DNA of 64,000 bases from Dermatemys mawii (Eukaryota; Chordata; Testudines; Dermatemydidae). Below the pieces are notes generated by a model. It saw nothing but the letters and a program-made list of their open reading frames with translations, made no database searches and was not told the origin of the DNA. Location: NCBI GenBank assembly GCA_007922305.1, contig ML677326.1, positions 58,600,961 through 58,664,960 of the forward strand, read 5' to 3'. This document shows positions 1 to 22,960 of the stretch, piece after piece; position 1 is the stretch's first letter; each line of letters starts with the position of its first letter. Position numbers and translations under genes: made by a program.

Positions 1-277
1 AGGTAGACCTACTGTAATGTGCTTCTAACTGGACTTCCTTCAAATTTGTTCCATTGACTAGAAAGGTTACAGAATATTGTTGCTCGTTTGTTCTTTCAGT
101 TACCACCTGTGAGTCTGTTACATGCAACTTCTAGTCAAAGGACATAATTAAAGTTGTAATATTAGAATATAAAATCCTTCATAATTTAGGTCATCTCTTG
201 TCCCGTACTCAACATTTATAATCCGTTGGTGTGGAGTCCACTCACAGAATTTAGACTCAGCCAGTAATGAGCTAGAA

Positions 278-1077
278 CAGGGGTGGGCAAACTTTTTGGC
301 CTGAGGGCCACATAGGGTTGTGAAATGGTATGGAGGGCTGAGTAGGGGAGGCTGTGCCTCCCCAAAGAGCCTGGTCCCTGCCTCTATCTACCTCCTCCCA
401 CTTCCTGCCCCCTGACTGCTTCCCTCAGAATTCCTGACTCATCCAACCCCACATGCTCCTTGTCCCCTGACCACCCCCTTCAGAGACCCCTAGCCCCTAA
501 CCACCCCCCGGGATCCCACCCTCCTATCTAAGCCCCCCTGCTCCTTGTCCCCTGACCACCTCCTCTAGTGACCCCACCCCCAACCACCCTCAGGACCCCA
601 CCCCATATCCAACCCCCTGTTCCCCGTCCCCTGACAGCCTTGCCCCCCTTTCACACCCCCACCCCCTGACAGGCCTCCCACACCCTTCCATCCACTCCCT
701 GTCCCCTGACCTCCCTGACCCATACCCACACCATGCCTCTAATTGCCCCCTGAAACCTCCTCCCATCCCCCTCCCCTGACTGCCCTCCTCCCCGAGTCCC
801 CACCCCATCCAACTACCCCCTACTCCCTGTGCCTTGACTGTCCCCCGCAACCCTTTGCCCCTTATCCAATCTACCCACCCACTTGCTGCAGCCAGTGACG
901 CCGCTAAAACGTTCCCCGGCAGGAGCGGCAAGCCGGATCACCAGCAGCGTGGCTGAGGGGGGAGGGAAGATAGCGGGGGAGGGGCCAGGGCTCGCCTCTC
1001 CAGCTGGAGCTCAGGATCCGGACAGCACGGTCCCGCAGACCAGACGTGACCTGCGGGCTGTAGTTTGCCTACCTCTG
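278..1077. mobile_element. Non-autonomous hAT transposon, 800 bp, intact ends
   Basis: The left end CAGGGGTGGGCAAACT and right end AGTTTGCCTACCTCTG are near-perfect inverted repeats (two mismatches in 16). The 8-bp direct repeats AGCTAGAA at 270-277 and 1078-1085 are exact and fit the 8-bp duplication made by hAT transposases. The core is a C-rich array of degenerate 'cccctgaccacccccc' units. No transposase is encoded; the short open frames across it are by-products of the base composition. Confidence 0.9.
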
Positions 1078-4000
1078 AGCTAGAAGATAGGCAAGATTTT
1101 CATGGCTGAAGACTCCTGGTTGTGGAATTCCCTCACAAACAAGTCCCAAAATAATCTCTTGGATATCTGTAAAATGTTATAGAGGATGGTGCCTTTTTTC
1201 TTTCTTAAACCTCTTGGCTCTCTCCCTTATTTTGTTAATCTACTATCCTCTTGCTTAGCATTGTATGAACCTTTTGCTAGTGGGTGGATTGCCAGACAGA
1301 TATTGGGTTTGCCTTTTTGCTAGATTTTTCTGATGATGCCTGGCTGTATTATTAGAATGGTGAGGTTTTTAAGAGGTTATATTGATTCTATTATGATTTT
1401 AGTGCAATGCTTATAGGCCTTCCAATACAACTTTTAAACTGAAAAATAATATCTACATGCCTAAATTCTCTAATCTATACATTATTTAATTGTAAACTTT
1501 GCTAAAGATAGTCTTGTATTTTTGAAGGGATAATTAAATGAGGAATTAATGAAGAACATAGGGTCAGGCCAAATGATGATCTAATGTGAAATTTCAGAAG
1601 TCAAAATATATGTGCTGAAAATTTCAATACACATAGTGCCCTCAATGCCTGGATCAAGAGCACATGTTGTCTATAATGATGAATTTCTAAATCTAACTCC
1701 CCCCCCTTTTTTTTAGCAGTAATGAGAGAACAGGGTGACTAACTGCAAGTGCGCTGATAAAAAAAGGTTGTTTTTTAATTTATCTACTGTCAAACTCATT
1801 TGAGCAGCTTGGATTCAAAAGTTTGACTTAGACTAAAAGATTAGGAGGTGGGTGTTCTGTGATAAAAGGAACAAAAGCAAGTCATATAGTAGAAAACAAC
1901 TAAATGAAAAAGGATGGTCAAAATAGAAAGAGTGGGAAACAGGGTGAAAAGTAAATACAGACTATGAAAAATGAGCAGAGAGCAGAATGGAAAAGAATTC
2001 CAATGAAAAATAAATGCACACTATTACAGTGAATATGGAATACCCAATTGGGCCATCCAGTTCTTTTGACGGGTCAGAGAGAGAGTTTTCTATCCTCGCT
2101 GTGCAAAATAGGTTTCCCTTTAACCAGAAAAAAAAAATTGGGTTCTGAATCATCCCTGCTATAAATTCTCTGACTTTAGTGAATTTAACCCAGAGATAAG
2201 TTTAAATTACTAGGAAAAAATGGTATGTGAACTAAATTAGTTTTCAAAACAGAGCCCAAAGGAAAATAATAAATAAATAGTCGCAGAGGTTGACGAGCCC
2301 ACCCTTTGAACACCATGAACAACAACTTTGGTCCTCTCTAACATATGCAGTTGTTCTGAGTTCTTTTTAGCTCAAACTATGACTACTAATAGTAAACAAC
2401 TCATCAATTTTAAACAACTCATCAATACTTAAAAATGCGGAAAAAGAGATTGCTTGTTAAACAGACGCTATATTCAATATGTTCATCATCCATAATTTTT
2501 GGGCTACAGCTAATAAGCAGATTATAGTGAATACCAGGGCTACTTTTGCTATATAGCATGACTATAAAGGTATCAAAATAATAGGGCTTAACTCAGAAAT
2601 ATGTATACTGTATACTAACAGTGATCTGAAAATGTAGGACTAGATCATGCTAGCCACTAGCCCTTATTTAGAGGATAATACGCACTGTCTTTAATGAGTA
2701 ACCCTTAAGCATGTAAATGGGTATTCACTTAAGGGTTTGAAGGATGGACCCCATAAGTCTTATGTGCATAGATATTTAGGTACAAATACATAGTTAACCT
2801 TTAAAGCTTTATGACAATAATCGAAAATGGCATTTTACAAGGAAAAGTAACCTTCTGTGACCTTAATAATGTCATTTACATAAACCAGAAACTGATCTCA
2901 ATATCTCTGCCTGCAGAAATGTGATTATCAGCAAATACAATATGTTTAAACCTTTCAGTAGGTAAAACACTTGTTAATATCTTTGTCTGATGTATGGAAA
3001 ATATCATTTACTTTGCCCTTTCCTCATTGCTAGAATAAACCATTTGAGAAGGCATAAAAGAAAACATCAGACTTCCTTTCGGGGCTGCTAAACTTTAAAC
3101 TTCTTGTCTACATACATTACAGCTTCTGACAGATATTTTTCCCACTTTGTAAAAGATCTAAGCAACATCGCTTACATAATATGCTGAACCATATTGTTTA
3201 ACTTTGCTACAAAATGTATCATGCATGAGTCAGTTACTGAAACTATCCAGAGCAGAAACTGGGTTTACTTAGGTTTTTACAATATAACATTTAACCAAAA
3301 GCACAATAATAAAGTAAGCTAGTAAAACATTTGCTACATACTAAACATCTAGCTCTCAAGAACTTCAATTTCTTATCAGAAAATGAGAGGGTAAAATTCA
3401 ACTCCTAGATGCAGTAACTGATATTTTTAATTACACAAGATTGCACAAGAAGAATTCTAGTACTATTAACAGAATGTATCCTGCCACATGGAAACATGGT
3501 TACAACAGAGTCTTAATGGATGATTACTAGGTCTGTGATCCTCAAACATTCGCATACATTTAAAGTTAACGATGCACATCTTCAGCTGGTGTAAAATGTC
3601 ATAGCTCCATAGAAGTCAATGGAATTATGACAATTTATACCAGTTCTGATCTGCCACATGGAAGCTATCCATGTACTTAAAGATAAGAATGTTCCTAGAT
3701 ATTTTCAGAATCAGGGCCTGTTCTTCCATAAACCTTTAAACATTCAAAATCAGGCAAGAAAGATTCTACAGTATCTGACAAATACCTAGAAAGAGACAAG
3801 TCATAAATAATGCAATTTAATAAAAAAAAGAGATAGTGAAAGCAAAATACAAATGTACTTATATTTTGTAATATATCATTTACATCACATTAGGACTGGG
3901 ATTATTAAACAAACAAAGAAATAAATAAATTGGGGTAACTGAAGTGTGTGGTGATAAATTTTGGGCACACTCAGTGAGATTTCCCTTCTCTTTTACCTCC

Positions 4001-4115
4001 CAGTCTGTGTATATCTGTAGAATATGGGTCTGGATTGTTAAGGGGAAAAACCCTCTTATTTCACTTATTTCCCACAATATATATATATTTCAATTCAAGA
4101 TAACTATTGTTATAT

Positions 4116-4122
4116 TTTATTA
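4116..4122 (-). promoter_or_regulatory. Candidate intronic stop plus polyadenylation hexamer
   Basis: On the minus strand the sequence is TAATAAA: the TAA is the first in-frame stop after the CUB3 exon if its donor is not used, and AATAAA starts one base later. A TTGTGGG stretch lies about 40 nt further on. The hexamer is common by chance in AT-rich DNA, so this is only a candidate. Confidence 0.3.
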
Positions 4123-4470
<348 letters not shown>

Positions 4471-6137
4471 CTACGAAAGAGAAGGATGTTCATATTAGCC
4501 AAAAATGAATAAAAATTCCATATAAGTGCCTCTACACTTAATATGTAAGATCTTCTGTTGATTTATGTTACAAAGTTAATATTCTATTGACTTTTCAATA
4601 TTTAATATTTTTGCATCTTTTCTGATATTCTATAAATGTTTGTTGATTTTGTTTTAATATAATTTTAAACACCACAACATATTTAAGTTCTTAAATGAAA
4701 TATTAAAATAAAGTTAATGCATGAATATGTAGTATCTACATTTTCTACATTTTAAAGTGTTTAACAGCTCAGCCATTTAACTTAAACAGGAAAAACTCTG
4801 AAGACATTAAACTAAGGCCTCCAAATGTTCACTTTGAAGAATAAAGCCATATCTGTGTCATAAACATTTATTGGTTCTGTACATTTGTGGGTTTGTTTTT
4901 AACACCATATACCCTAAAATATATTACCCTGAATATGGAAATTCTGCAAGCCAAGTCTTTCCAATTGTAAATTTAAGACCACATTATTTTCTTATGAAAG
5001 TCTAAATCTGAATTGTTAATAGTGTCACTTCCTTCTCAACAGTGGTTCTAATATAATTTAGAGGACTAATTTGTGTCATTTTCATTAGGAGGTTTAAAAA
5101 AATCACCCCTTATGCAAGACCTACTACCCACGATAATACTTTCAGTGCATAATCCCATGTCTGTATAAAACCTTCCACCCCAAAAACTTCTAAGCTTCTT
5201 AGGCTCAGCTATCAATCATTTAATCAAAAACGTTCCAGTTGTATGCAATTAATAGAGTAAGAGAAAACAGTGGCCAGGGGATTCATACAAGGCTTAGATT
5301 GAGCATGAAATGAAAGCATGAATTTTATAAATTACAATCTTTATTTTTTTAAACTACACAAAAAGATTATTTTGGCTTTTGTTGCTATCTCCTTATGGAC
5401 TATAAAAATGATTTCCAATGTTTTGCCATAATGGAGGGAAAGATTTAAAGTGCTTATAACTACTGGAATCACTTTCACGTGTTACTGCTGTGGAATGCAG
5501 CTAATTCAGTCATCATAACTCCACTCAAATAATATTAAGAGTCTTGCTTAATGTTACAGGCACAAGAAAATACTGAGTTACAACTGGAAGTCTACTTTAA
5601 CTCACCTGAGTTAAATTCTCATCTTGATACATGGGATTTTCACATGCAACTCACAATAACGTGAACACTGAAAATAAATATCTTCATAGATATTCAAGAT
5701 AAATATCCCTGCTAAGCCTATCAGTATGACTTAAGGTGAATATTAAAGCTTTTGTGGGTTTAAATCAGACATGTAATATTATCTGAATATAGTCTTTGTG
5801 TTACATGGCAGTATATAAAACATTAATAGAAATACAAATATATTAAAATTGTATTTATTAGCAAAGATGTATATAAATATATCCAACTAATTTAAAATTA
5901 TTTATTCAGCAAGAACAGTTTCATAGTTAATTAAGTCTCATAGTAAATAAGTATTTAAATCATTTCTAACATGTAGACTATTAGTATCCATTTTGTGTCT
6001 GTATTTTTAGACACTATATAAAATGTAGTAGTGGCCTTATATACTATAACAGTTTCTCCTGGATAACAAGGTACTGAAATTCACAACCTCTGTTAGTACC
6101 TATCTGTCTAACATCTATTTTTAGCAACACAAGAGAG

Positions 6138-6275
6138 GAGAATGGTCTTATGATCAAAACACAGGGCTGAGAGATAGGAGATCTACAATTTTTTTCCACA
6201 ATGTGCCAGTCATATATCCTGTGTGATCTTGGACAACTGACTCAGTTTCCTCATCTGAAAAATGGAGACACAAAC
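6138..6275 (+). mobile_element. MIR-like SINE
   Basis: It contains the MIR core: 'cctgtgtgatcttggacaa' and 'ctcagtttcctcatctgaa', then 'aaatggagaca', preceded by tRNA-like sequence. An old, ordinary amniote SINE. Confidence 0.8.
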
Positions 6276-6486
6276 TTAGAGCTGGCTAGAAAACAAATAA
6301 GGTTTTTTTGGGGAAAAAAGTTTGCTTCATTTATTTTTTCTTCTAATAATGACATTTCTTTATTTCATAGGGATTTGTGAGGTTTTAGTTGTTAACGTGG
6401 GAAGGACATTGCAGAAGTCTTTAAGTAAGTAAAGGGTTGTTATAAAATGGAAGATAATTTTTTCTCCTTATCCACTGAGGACTAGA

Positions 6487-6766
6487 TGAGAAATAATGGG
6501 CTTAAATTGCAGCAAGGGAGGTTTAGATTGGACATTAGGAAAAACTTCCCGTCAGGGTAGTTAAGACTCAAATAAATTACATAGAGACACCATGGAATCT
6601 TCATCTTCGGAGGGTTTTAAGAACAGGTTAGACAAATGCCATGTTCTATGGATATTATCAAGACCATTAAGGGATATTATCAAGACAATAGCTAGTCCTA
6701 CCTCAGTGCAGACTGGATGACCTATATTGAGGTCCCTTCCAGTCCTACATTTCTATAATTCTATGT
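6487..6766 (+). mobile_element. CR1 LINE 3' end
   Basis: The sequence has the CR1 3'-UTR pattern: 'ggtttagattggacattaggaaa', 'gatgacctattgaggtccct' in diverged form, and an end at 'tctataattctatg'. It contains a short internal duplication of 'ggatattatcaagac' at about 6650-6690. It is 5'-truncated and non-coding. Confidence 0.8.
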
Positions 6767-7283
6767 CTGTAAAAGACTGAGATGCTGTATAATTAATTGT
6801 CTGATGCCAGGGAGCTTAAAAAATAAAAATAAAAAATCAGAGTTCATTCCACAATCCAAATAGGAAGTTTATTTTAATATTCAGTCTACATGCTTTTTTT
6901 ACTTATTTCATTCCATTGCTCCTTATTATACTTTCGGTTCCACTCTAAAAGTTACTTTCCTTTCTTAGGATTTTCACCTTGACATGGTTATAGATGGCTA
7001 TAATGCTCCATTACTCCTCATTTAACCAAGTTATATATACTCGGTACTTTTATTCTCTACAAATAATTCATTTTCTCCAGATTTTTGTCTTGTCTTGAAT
7101 TCTCTCCAATTAATGGCTCATCCATTTGTTTTGTTTCAGTTTGATTACAAAAAAGCCAGCTCAAGCTCAGCAAAGGCATTTATTTTAATACAAATACATT
7201 AGGATACTCATATCTTTAAAAGAGAGCAAGCCATGCTACGCATGTTTTGAAAGACTCCAAAAACAGTCTCAAACTCAAAGTCA

Positions 7284-11220
<3,937 letters not shown>

Positions 11221-11346
11221 CTTCGCAACTCTTTTTGTCAGGTCCAAGTTCATAGCCCGGATCACAAGCACACTGATAACTGCCCAAGGTATTCACGCAC
11301 CGCTGTTCACAGCCCCCCTTGTCAGGTTTGGCACATTCATCTTCCT
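11221..11346 (-). CDS. TLL1: TLL1 exon: EGF1, calcium-binding EGF-like
   Basis: The 126-nt exon is a single phase-1-1 module. It encodes [35 protein letters not shown] and PDKKSCEA. It has six cysteines in EGF order. DEC at the start and CxNxxxxYxCxC ([12 protein letters not shown]) fit the calcium-binding, Asx-hydroxylated EGF consensus. In this family the EGF modules stiffen the junction between CUB domains. Human TLL1 is remembered as PDRGGCE and [16 protein letters not shown], so the differences are conservative. Confidence 0.97.
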
Positions 11347-13169
<1,823 letters not shown>

Positions 13170-14186
13170 TTAACCCCCTGGACTAACACATAACTAAATA
13201 AAATTCCTTCATGTTAAGTGGAATAGAAAATGTTCTTTCCTTTGGAAGGCCATATCTATGGTCATAAAGAGTATAACAAGTGATGGAAGAAAGAAGAGTG
13301 GTTCTTTATAAATCTGCATGTTACTACACTCACTTTCATGAACAGAAGCAAAATCTGTTGAGATGTTGATAAGATACAATAGCTTAATGGAAAAAAAAAT
13401 CTGTCTAAATAGCTACAAAACAAGGCCCCATGTACTCCACAGTAAACTGATCTGATTTCTGCATACTCTAGTGCAGAAGACTAGGAATTCAGTGGCAGTT
13501 TTTGACAAATAAAGAAATTTGAATTTTATTGAACTGAATATAAAAATGAACTGTAATCAGGAAAGTATTATTTTGTGTTATTTAATGTGATGTTAAATTC
13601 AATTTATTGCACGCTGTCCCTTCATTTTCACTGTTGGGCAGAATTCTGCATTACTGCATTCACCCTGCAGAACTACATTCTAGAATTTGATGTGGGAAGC
13701 TAGACATAATGGCAGTCAATAGAGTTTTAGGCACCTAGAGAGTGTGGGAGGCAGACTGCAATTACCCACATATGCTGCTAAAATGGTGAGCAGTGAAATA
13801 ATTAATAGTAATGACATTTAAAATGTCATCATTACATCTCTGCCGCTATTAAGTTTCCTGTTTCACTTCGGTGACTCCTGATTTTAGGTGCTCTCTCTTG
13901 ACTCTTCCAGGCAGCTGACTGAACCTTTGCCATATAACAGGAGAATCCTAGCTGGACTAGAAATATGTGGATAGAGCATCTCATTCATACATCCTGTCAG
14001 AAAACCTTAGCGCATAGAGACTATTTTGTGTATGTCTTAGGTTAGAATGCCTTACACACCCTACCTAATAGTGTGTGGAGCACCTGTCAGAGTGGGAGCT
14101 GCAGCAGAAGGAAAAGCAGCAGCAGGACCTGGAGATGAGCCTTACGATCTTATATCTCAGGAACTGAAGTTATTAGAGCTCAGATA

Positions 14187-14470
14187 GGGCTGGTCTTCAC
14201 TAGGTGGGGGATCAACTGCAGACACGCAACTTCAGCTATGTGAATCACATAGCTGAAGTCTGCATATCTGCAGCCGATTTACCTGCCGTCTGCACGGCGG
14301 TGGCAGTCGGCGGCACGCTCCCCCGTCGCCTCCAGCTTACGCCTCCGGTCAAGGTGGAGTTACAGAGTCGACGGGGGCAGCGCTGGCTATCGATTTCTCG
14401 CGTCTTTACAAGACACGAGAAATCGATCCCTAAAAGATCGACGGCTACCCGCAGTAGTGAAGACAGACCC
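14187..14470. mobile_element. CpG-rich MITE with terminal inverted repeats, 284 bp
   Basis: The ends GGGCTGGTCTTCACTA and TAGTGAAGACAGACCC are inverted repeats with two mismatches in 16. Inside are a hairpin (cttcagctatgtga / tcacatagctgaag) near 14231-14259 and a second inverted pair around 'gatttctcgcgtctt / aagacacgagaaatc'. It is far richer in CpG than its surroundings. The target duplication is unclear, so the superfamily is not assigned. It looks like a common turtle repeat. Confidence 0.7.
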
Positions 14471-16929
14471 ACAGACTCCTAAATAGAGAAAGAGAGAGAA
14501 TATCCCCCTAATGTGACCAGAATTCTTACAGCTGCTTTACTTTAGGATTACCCCATGGTTTTAGAATTATGGAATACATAGAATCCTGCCTATAAATAAA
14601 CTAACTAAATCCAGGAGAATAACATTATATCTTCTGAGAAAACCTGTTATACAAATAAACAGCAGGATTTCTGTTTTAAAGGGAAATTTCTTAGTTAAGG
14701 AGAAGGCTCAGTTCAAATCTATTAACAGAACCCCTCTTTTTAAAAAAAAAATACAAGCAAACTAAATTTCATCCCCAAATGGAATTTTTTGTAATATGGA
14801 ATTAAACCTCATAATATATTCTATGACACTTTTGCTGTTCATTCATTTGGTTGCTGAAATAGTATCTCTGCTCTGTATTATGAGCAGAACTAAGAAGCTT
14901 TTGCTTAGTACATTTTTGATTAGGATTTCTGATTCTTTTATGCTCAGTTTTGTTTCATTCAAAAAAAATTGTTCCTCTTGTACAAAACTTGTCCATTTTC
15001 TTATCTAAGGCTCCAATACTTCATACACTTAAACAAACATGTAACTTTCCCCATGCAAGCAGTCCCATAGAAATGAGTGGGACTACTCACATGAGTAATG
15101 CTACAGGGGTTTATGTGTTTCGAAGCTCAGGGCCTTAATTAATTACAGAGATCCATCTAGGCATTTTGATCATGAGTAGCAAAAAGAATAAGAGTTATGA
15201 TGGTGAATGAAAAATATTGTAACAACCTGGGGCACAATTATTGCTGTACTGACTTCAATAGGAGTTTCACATGCATAACTAATGTTGTGGTCATGCATGT
15301 GTCTATCTGAGCACCAGTTTTTCAGAGGTTTAGAGGGTAAATTTTAAATGTACTTCACATTTCAATTTTTTGTTAAAGTATTCTGTTGAGAACTTTTTAA
15401 TGTTAACAATTATAATCTGCAATTCTGTTAGCATTATTGTATTAATGGTAATAGAGTAAAAAAACTATTACATTCAGAGGCAGAGGCTATCAGCCTGCTC
15501 CAAAGCCTATTAAAAATCAATAAAGGGTCTAACTGTATTATTTTTTGTCCACCCCTCATTTTTACAAGAGCATAAGGTCATTCAGCAATTCGATTTTTTT
15601 CTATGATAGAGGAACATTGTTCCACTCTATAGGGGAGTTTGGAAAATATTTTTATGGGCCAAATTCAGCTCCAAATTACATATGCCCAACTCCCATTGAA
15701 GTAAAACACTAAAATTTCCTTTCTGAGCATCACCTTTCATTTTTGGCGGAGGAACAAAGGTAAAAATCTATTTTGGTCAGTGGTAAGTTGCTAAACATCT
15801 AAGACTATAAAAATCAACCAACTTATAAAGTGCTATTGATTTACACCAAACATTCAAGTAAGGTGATCGTTTGACTGGATTAATTTATTTTTAGTTCAGT
15901 ACCACTGCAAGTGGTTCCAATACTAATAATCTTTAGAGATTAACTAATTGCAACCTGAAACATAAATCAGAAGATAAATATAGTGTTTTTGGACAAGTAA
16001 TAAGTAACTTTAAAACCCTTTGGCAACAAATAAAAAGAACTGATTTGAGCTGTGTTTTCCTTATCTGAGTCTCATATTTTAGGACAATATGCTGTTGTGT
16101 TATCTGGCAGCGCTCCTGTGCAAAGACCTGCTACGCTAAACCACAAAAATCTGCTATGTTTCCCAGTATAGAGTTTGATCCAACACCTATTTAAAGTAAT
16201 GGAATGACTCCCACTATGTTCAGAGTGGGCCCATAAACCTCGTTTACTGGAGGGTTAAAATGTCATTCTTTCAAATTACACGTGGGTGAAGAACTTTCAA
16301 ATTGTTAGTAAATAAATAAAACATATTTTAATTTTTACAGCAAAAAAAAATGTAGCTGTGTTGGTAGCATCAACAGCTGAAGGTTCCTGAAGAAAGTCAG
16401 GGCAGAATGACAGAACAAGGATGAAGGACAGCCAGAAAAAAACCCTTGAAGGAGGCAGCAGCAGTGGCCAGAATGGGGTCTGTGGGTTTAGGTGAGACTG
16501 CTTGAAGTGGCCATGGGGACTCAAAGAAAATGGTTGGATCTGGGTTCAAAAGAGGTTAGGACAGGTGGGAACTTGGTAGGACTCTGGCCCATCCTCCCAA
16601 ACCACCCTGTTCTATATTATCTCTTCCTTGTATGTCCCAATAATGTCTCACAAGGTGAGTTAGAGGAGGCTTCTTACCAGATCTAATAGTCTGGTGAGAC
16701 AAGCAGTCTCATCTTTATGAGCCATAGCTCAAGTCCAATTCAGCTTTGTCATATTTAGTGTTTATACAGTGTGTGGCAAGTGGAGAAGTAAAAAGTAGGG
16801 ATGCACAGAACTCCAACTTTCCTTCCCCATCTGGAGGTAACACCACTGGCAGAACAGTCTGGATTCTTATTTTCAAAATTTTTACTGTCTCAGACAGTTT
16901 CTCAAAATTCATTTTTCAGTCCCAGAATA

Positions 16930-17020
16930 GTCAATAACCTAATGGTAAGACTCTCATCTTTGATGTGGAAAATTCAGGTTCAAATCTTTTCTCTGCATGA
17001 TTTGGACTAGCAACTTGGGA
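16930..17020 (+). mobile_element. tRNA-derived SINE head
   Basis: The order 'aacctaatggtaagactctc' then 'caggttcaaatctt' matches pol III A-box and B-box spacing of a MIR-like SINE head. The rest of the element is not recognisable. Confidence 0.5.
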
Positions 17021-18499
17021 CTCCTACACTGGACTATAAAGTCTCTCTCTCTTCTGAACAAATGAATAATTATTTATACAAAGTGGAACATCTCCGGATG
17101 GAGAGACTCAGAGAGATTGGGAGAGACTGATTAAGTGGAGTTAATGATGCTAATATTTATGCTGCTCTGCCTAAACATCACATAGTACAATTCCTCTATC
17201 AGTGAGCTAAAGAAGAGCAGGTAATCCTACACTCTACAGAAGCTGTAATGCCCAAAGCAGGCAAAACAAGATGACTCAGTGATAAAGTCTGAAGTTCTTG
17301 GCTTTTCTGGGAGTATAATTATAGGCTGGAGGTTATTTATAAAGTTATTTCACTGCATTGTGAATTTATGAAACATAAAAGCACCTTTCAAAGGACAAAC
17401 AAGTAATTTTCTCGCAAACACACTCTAGTAACTTCTGTCTGCCCTTTACTATTTTTGGACTTCTGATTTTTAAATCACTTTTCTATTTTGCTGGGCAATG
17501 AACCAAGTATATGGATATAAAGTGACACATTTTAACTCATATAGGAGATCATTTCTCTATAGTACTGTTGACTATTTAAGGATATCTGATACTTTTTGTC
17601 ATTAGCAATAGAACATCCAAATTTTTCTTTTACAGATACATACGTCGACCACAATAAACCCTTAACACTCATGAATTACATTTTGGGGGAGTGGATTACA
17701 GTTCAGCCACAAGTATATCCAATACTGATTTCATTTCTTTTTTTCATTTTATATATTTCTTTAAATCTTTTCTAAACACTTGTTGTCTCTTAAGTTTTCA
17801 GCACAAGAGGTGAAGCAAAATTTCTTGAAAGAAGGAATGACACCAAGTTATGAGAGGCTTAGTAAGCTATGCTGCCAATATAAGCTTAAAGTTAGATATT
17901 GCTTGTTTCATTTATATGCTGCAAAGGGATAATCTGTTTGGTTTTGCTATTTCAGAGAAGACACACTGATTCTTTGGAGGTAGTAATAAAAATTAGAACC
18001 ATTATCCCAATCAATCCTGACTCTCAGGAACTCAAAAACAGACTCTCTGTATTTGATATAGAAAGGTACTATTACGAACTACACAATTACTGAAAATACT
18101 GTCCATTTAAAACAATTTTCAACTCTGAGCCAGAACAGTGAAAGCCTAACTAGCATTCAAAATGATCCTTAGGCAGGGGATGAGACTCCTGCCCTATGTG
18201 GTATGGGACATTAATTTAGGATTGACAAAAAAATAGGAGACTGCAGGTAACACCTATGAAAGTCTTTCCTAATGTTTATAATATATGGTCATTACTTATG
18301 GTAAATTTTTGCACTGAGGCCTTATCTTTTGATAATTCCATGCCAGAACTCCCACTGATTTTCAAGAGTGGAACATCACTTAAAGGCTGCAAGACCACAA
18401 ACAACAGAGATGAAAGAGAGAGATGCTTTTTCCTGGATGCACAAACGGACTTGCAATGCTAAAGTCACTTTTAGGCAAATAGGAAATCAAAGGAATACC

Positions 18500-18710
18500 G
18501 CTGAGATCCACAAAACCTAAGTTAGGCACCTAAGCTCTCTCTAAAATAAATGGAGAGAGATAGGGACCGAAGAATGCAGTCCACAAAAGCCAGCACAATA
18601 GGCTGGGAGCCAACTAAAATAGCCTGTGGGAAGTGTAGATTGCAGTGGAACCAAAACTGGAATTTAGTCACCTAAACGCAAGGCTTAGTAGGCACCTAAG
18701 TATCTTTGTT
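18500..18710. repeat. Unclassified repeat-like segment
   Basis: The words 'gttaggcacctaagc' and 'gcttagtaggcacctaag' occur at its two ends. The pattern 'gagatccacaaa...ttaggcacctaa' is familiar from turtle repeats, but the family is not known to me. Confidence 0.4.
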
Positions 18711-19408
18711 AACCTGAGTCACGGTTCCTAAATTCATACACTAGTGAAATATTTAAACAAAAAGAGTAGACAGAATGAGTATTACTAAACTTAGCTGTGA
18801 ACTTCAAACCAGCACATATAGTATGTATAATGGGTTGTATGAAATATCAGTTGCCTGTGTTAGGAACAAGTTTGAGAGCCTGTACCATTCAATAAAAATG
18901 TTTCTAGAGATCCACTATAGGTATGTTTAATTTGAAAAACATACGCTTTTAGATCATTTTAAGAATTTGGCTGTTTAAAAAATAGAGAACGGTACTTGTT
19001 TCTGCATAATAAAAACAGAAAATAGTGCTTTCTTTCCAGAAAGGCAGTCCTTTTTTTAACAATTAGACTGAGAAAAGAAATAACAGCTCTATTATTTAAT
19101 AGAATCCTAAAGCAGTCTTGCGAAACAGGATTATGCATTTGTCAAAAGAAACTATTGTCAGTATTTAAAACATTCCAATTCAAATAGCACAGATAACATA
19201 AAACCCCTTTAATCTTCTTGAAAATTTCTGTAACAGGAAAGGTCCCAAGGAAAGGAAAATTTCAGCAGTAGACCTTTTTTCCCCTCTTTTTGTGGGGCAG
19301 GGGAGAGAAGAGAATTCTTTGTTTCTTCATTGGTTTAATGGGGATTCCCTTAAATGGCACTGTCAGTTATCCACTAGATGGTTTGCTGAATCAGTTAAAT
19401 GGCTTTAC

Positions 19409-19554
19409 CTCAAATGCCTGAAAGGTTAATCCGACATTGTAGTTCTCTGACACTGTTATTTTCCACACACATTCCTTCATTGGTCTGTAGTCATCAGGAT
19501 AATTAGGAGACTGGATCTGGCCTTCGTTTTTGTGGATCTCACCTCCACAGATTG
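19409..19554 (-). CDS. TLL1: TLL1 exon: CUB2, first part
   Basis: The 146-nt exon encodes [32 protein letters not shown] and [16 protein letters not shown]. It is the first half of CUB2, with the CGGEI and ECVWKI cysteines and the SPNYPDDY core. The exon starts at phase 1 and ends at phase 0 with donor GAG|GTAAAG. Human TLL1 is remembered as EIRKNEG and SESYHVG, so only conservative changes are seen. Confidence 0.97.

Positions 19555-22960
<3,406 letters not shown>

Noticed and set aside
883..1083. 66-codon open frame
   Set aside because: It spans the end of the hAT element and its target site and has no coding features.
5600..5665. Cysteine-containing stretch considered as the missing EGF2 exon
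   Set aside because: It lies on the wrong side of the CUB3 exon for gene order, and it lacks the CxNTxGSYxCxC pattern and proper splice sites.
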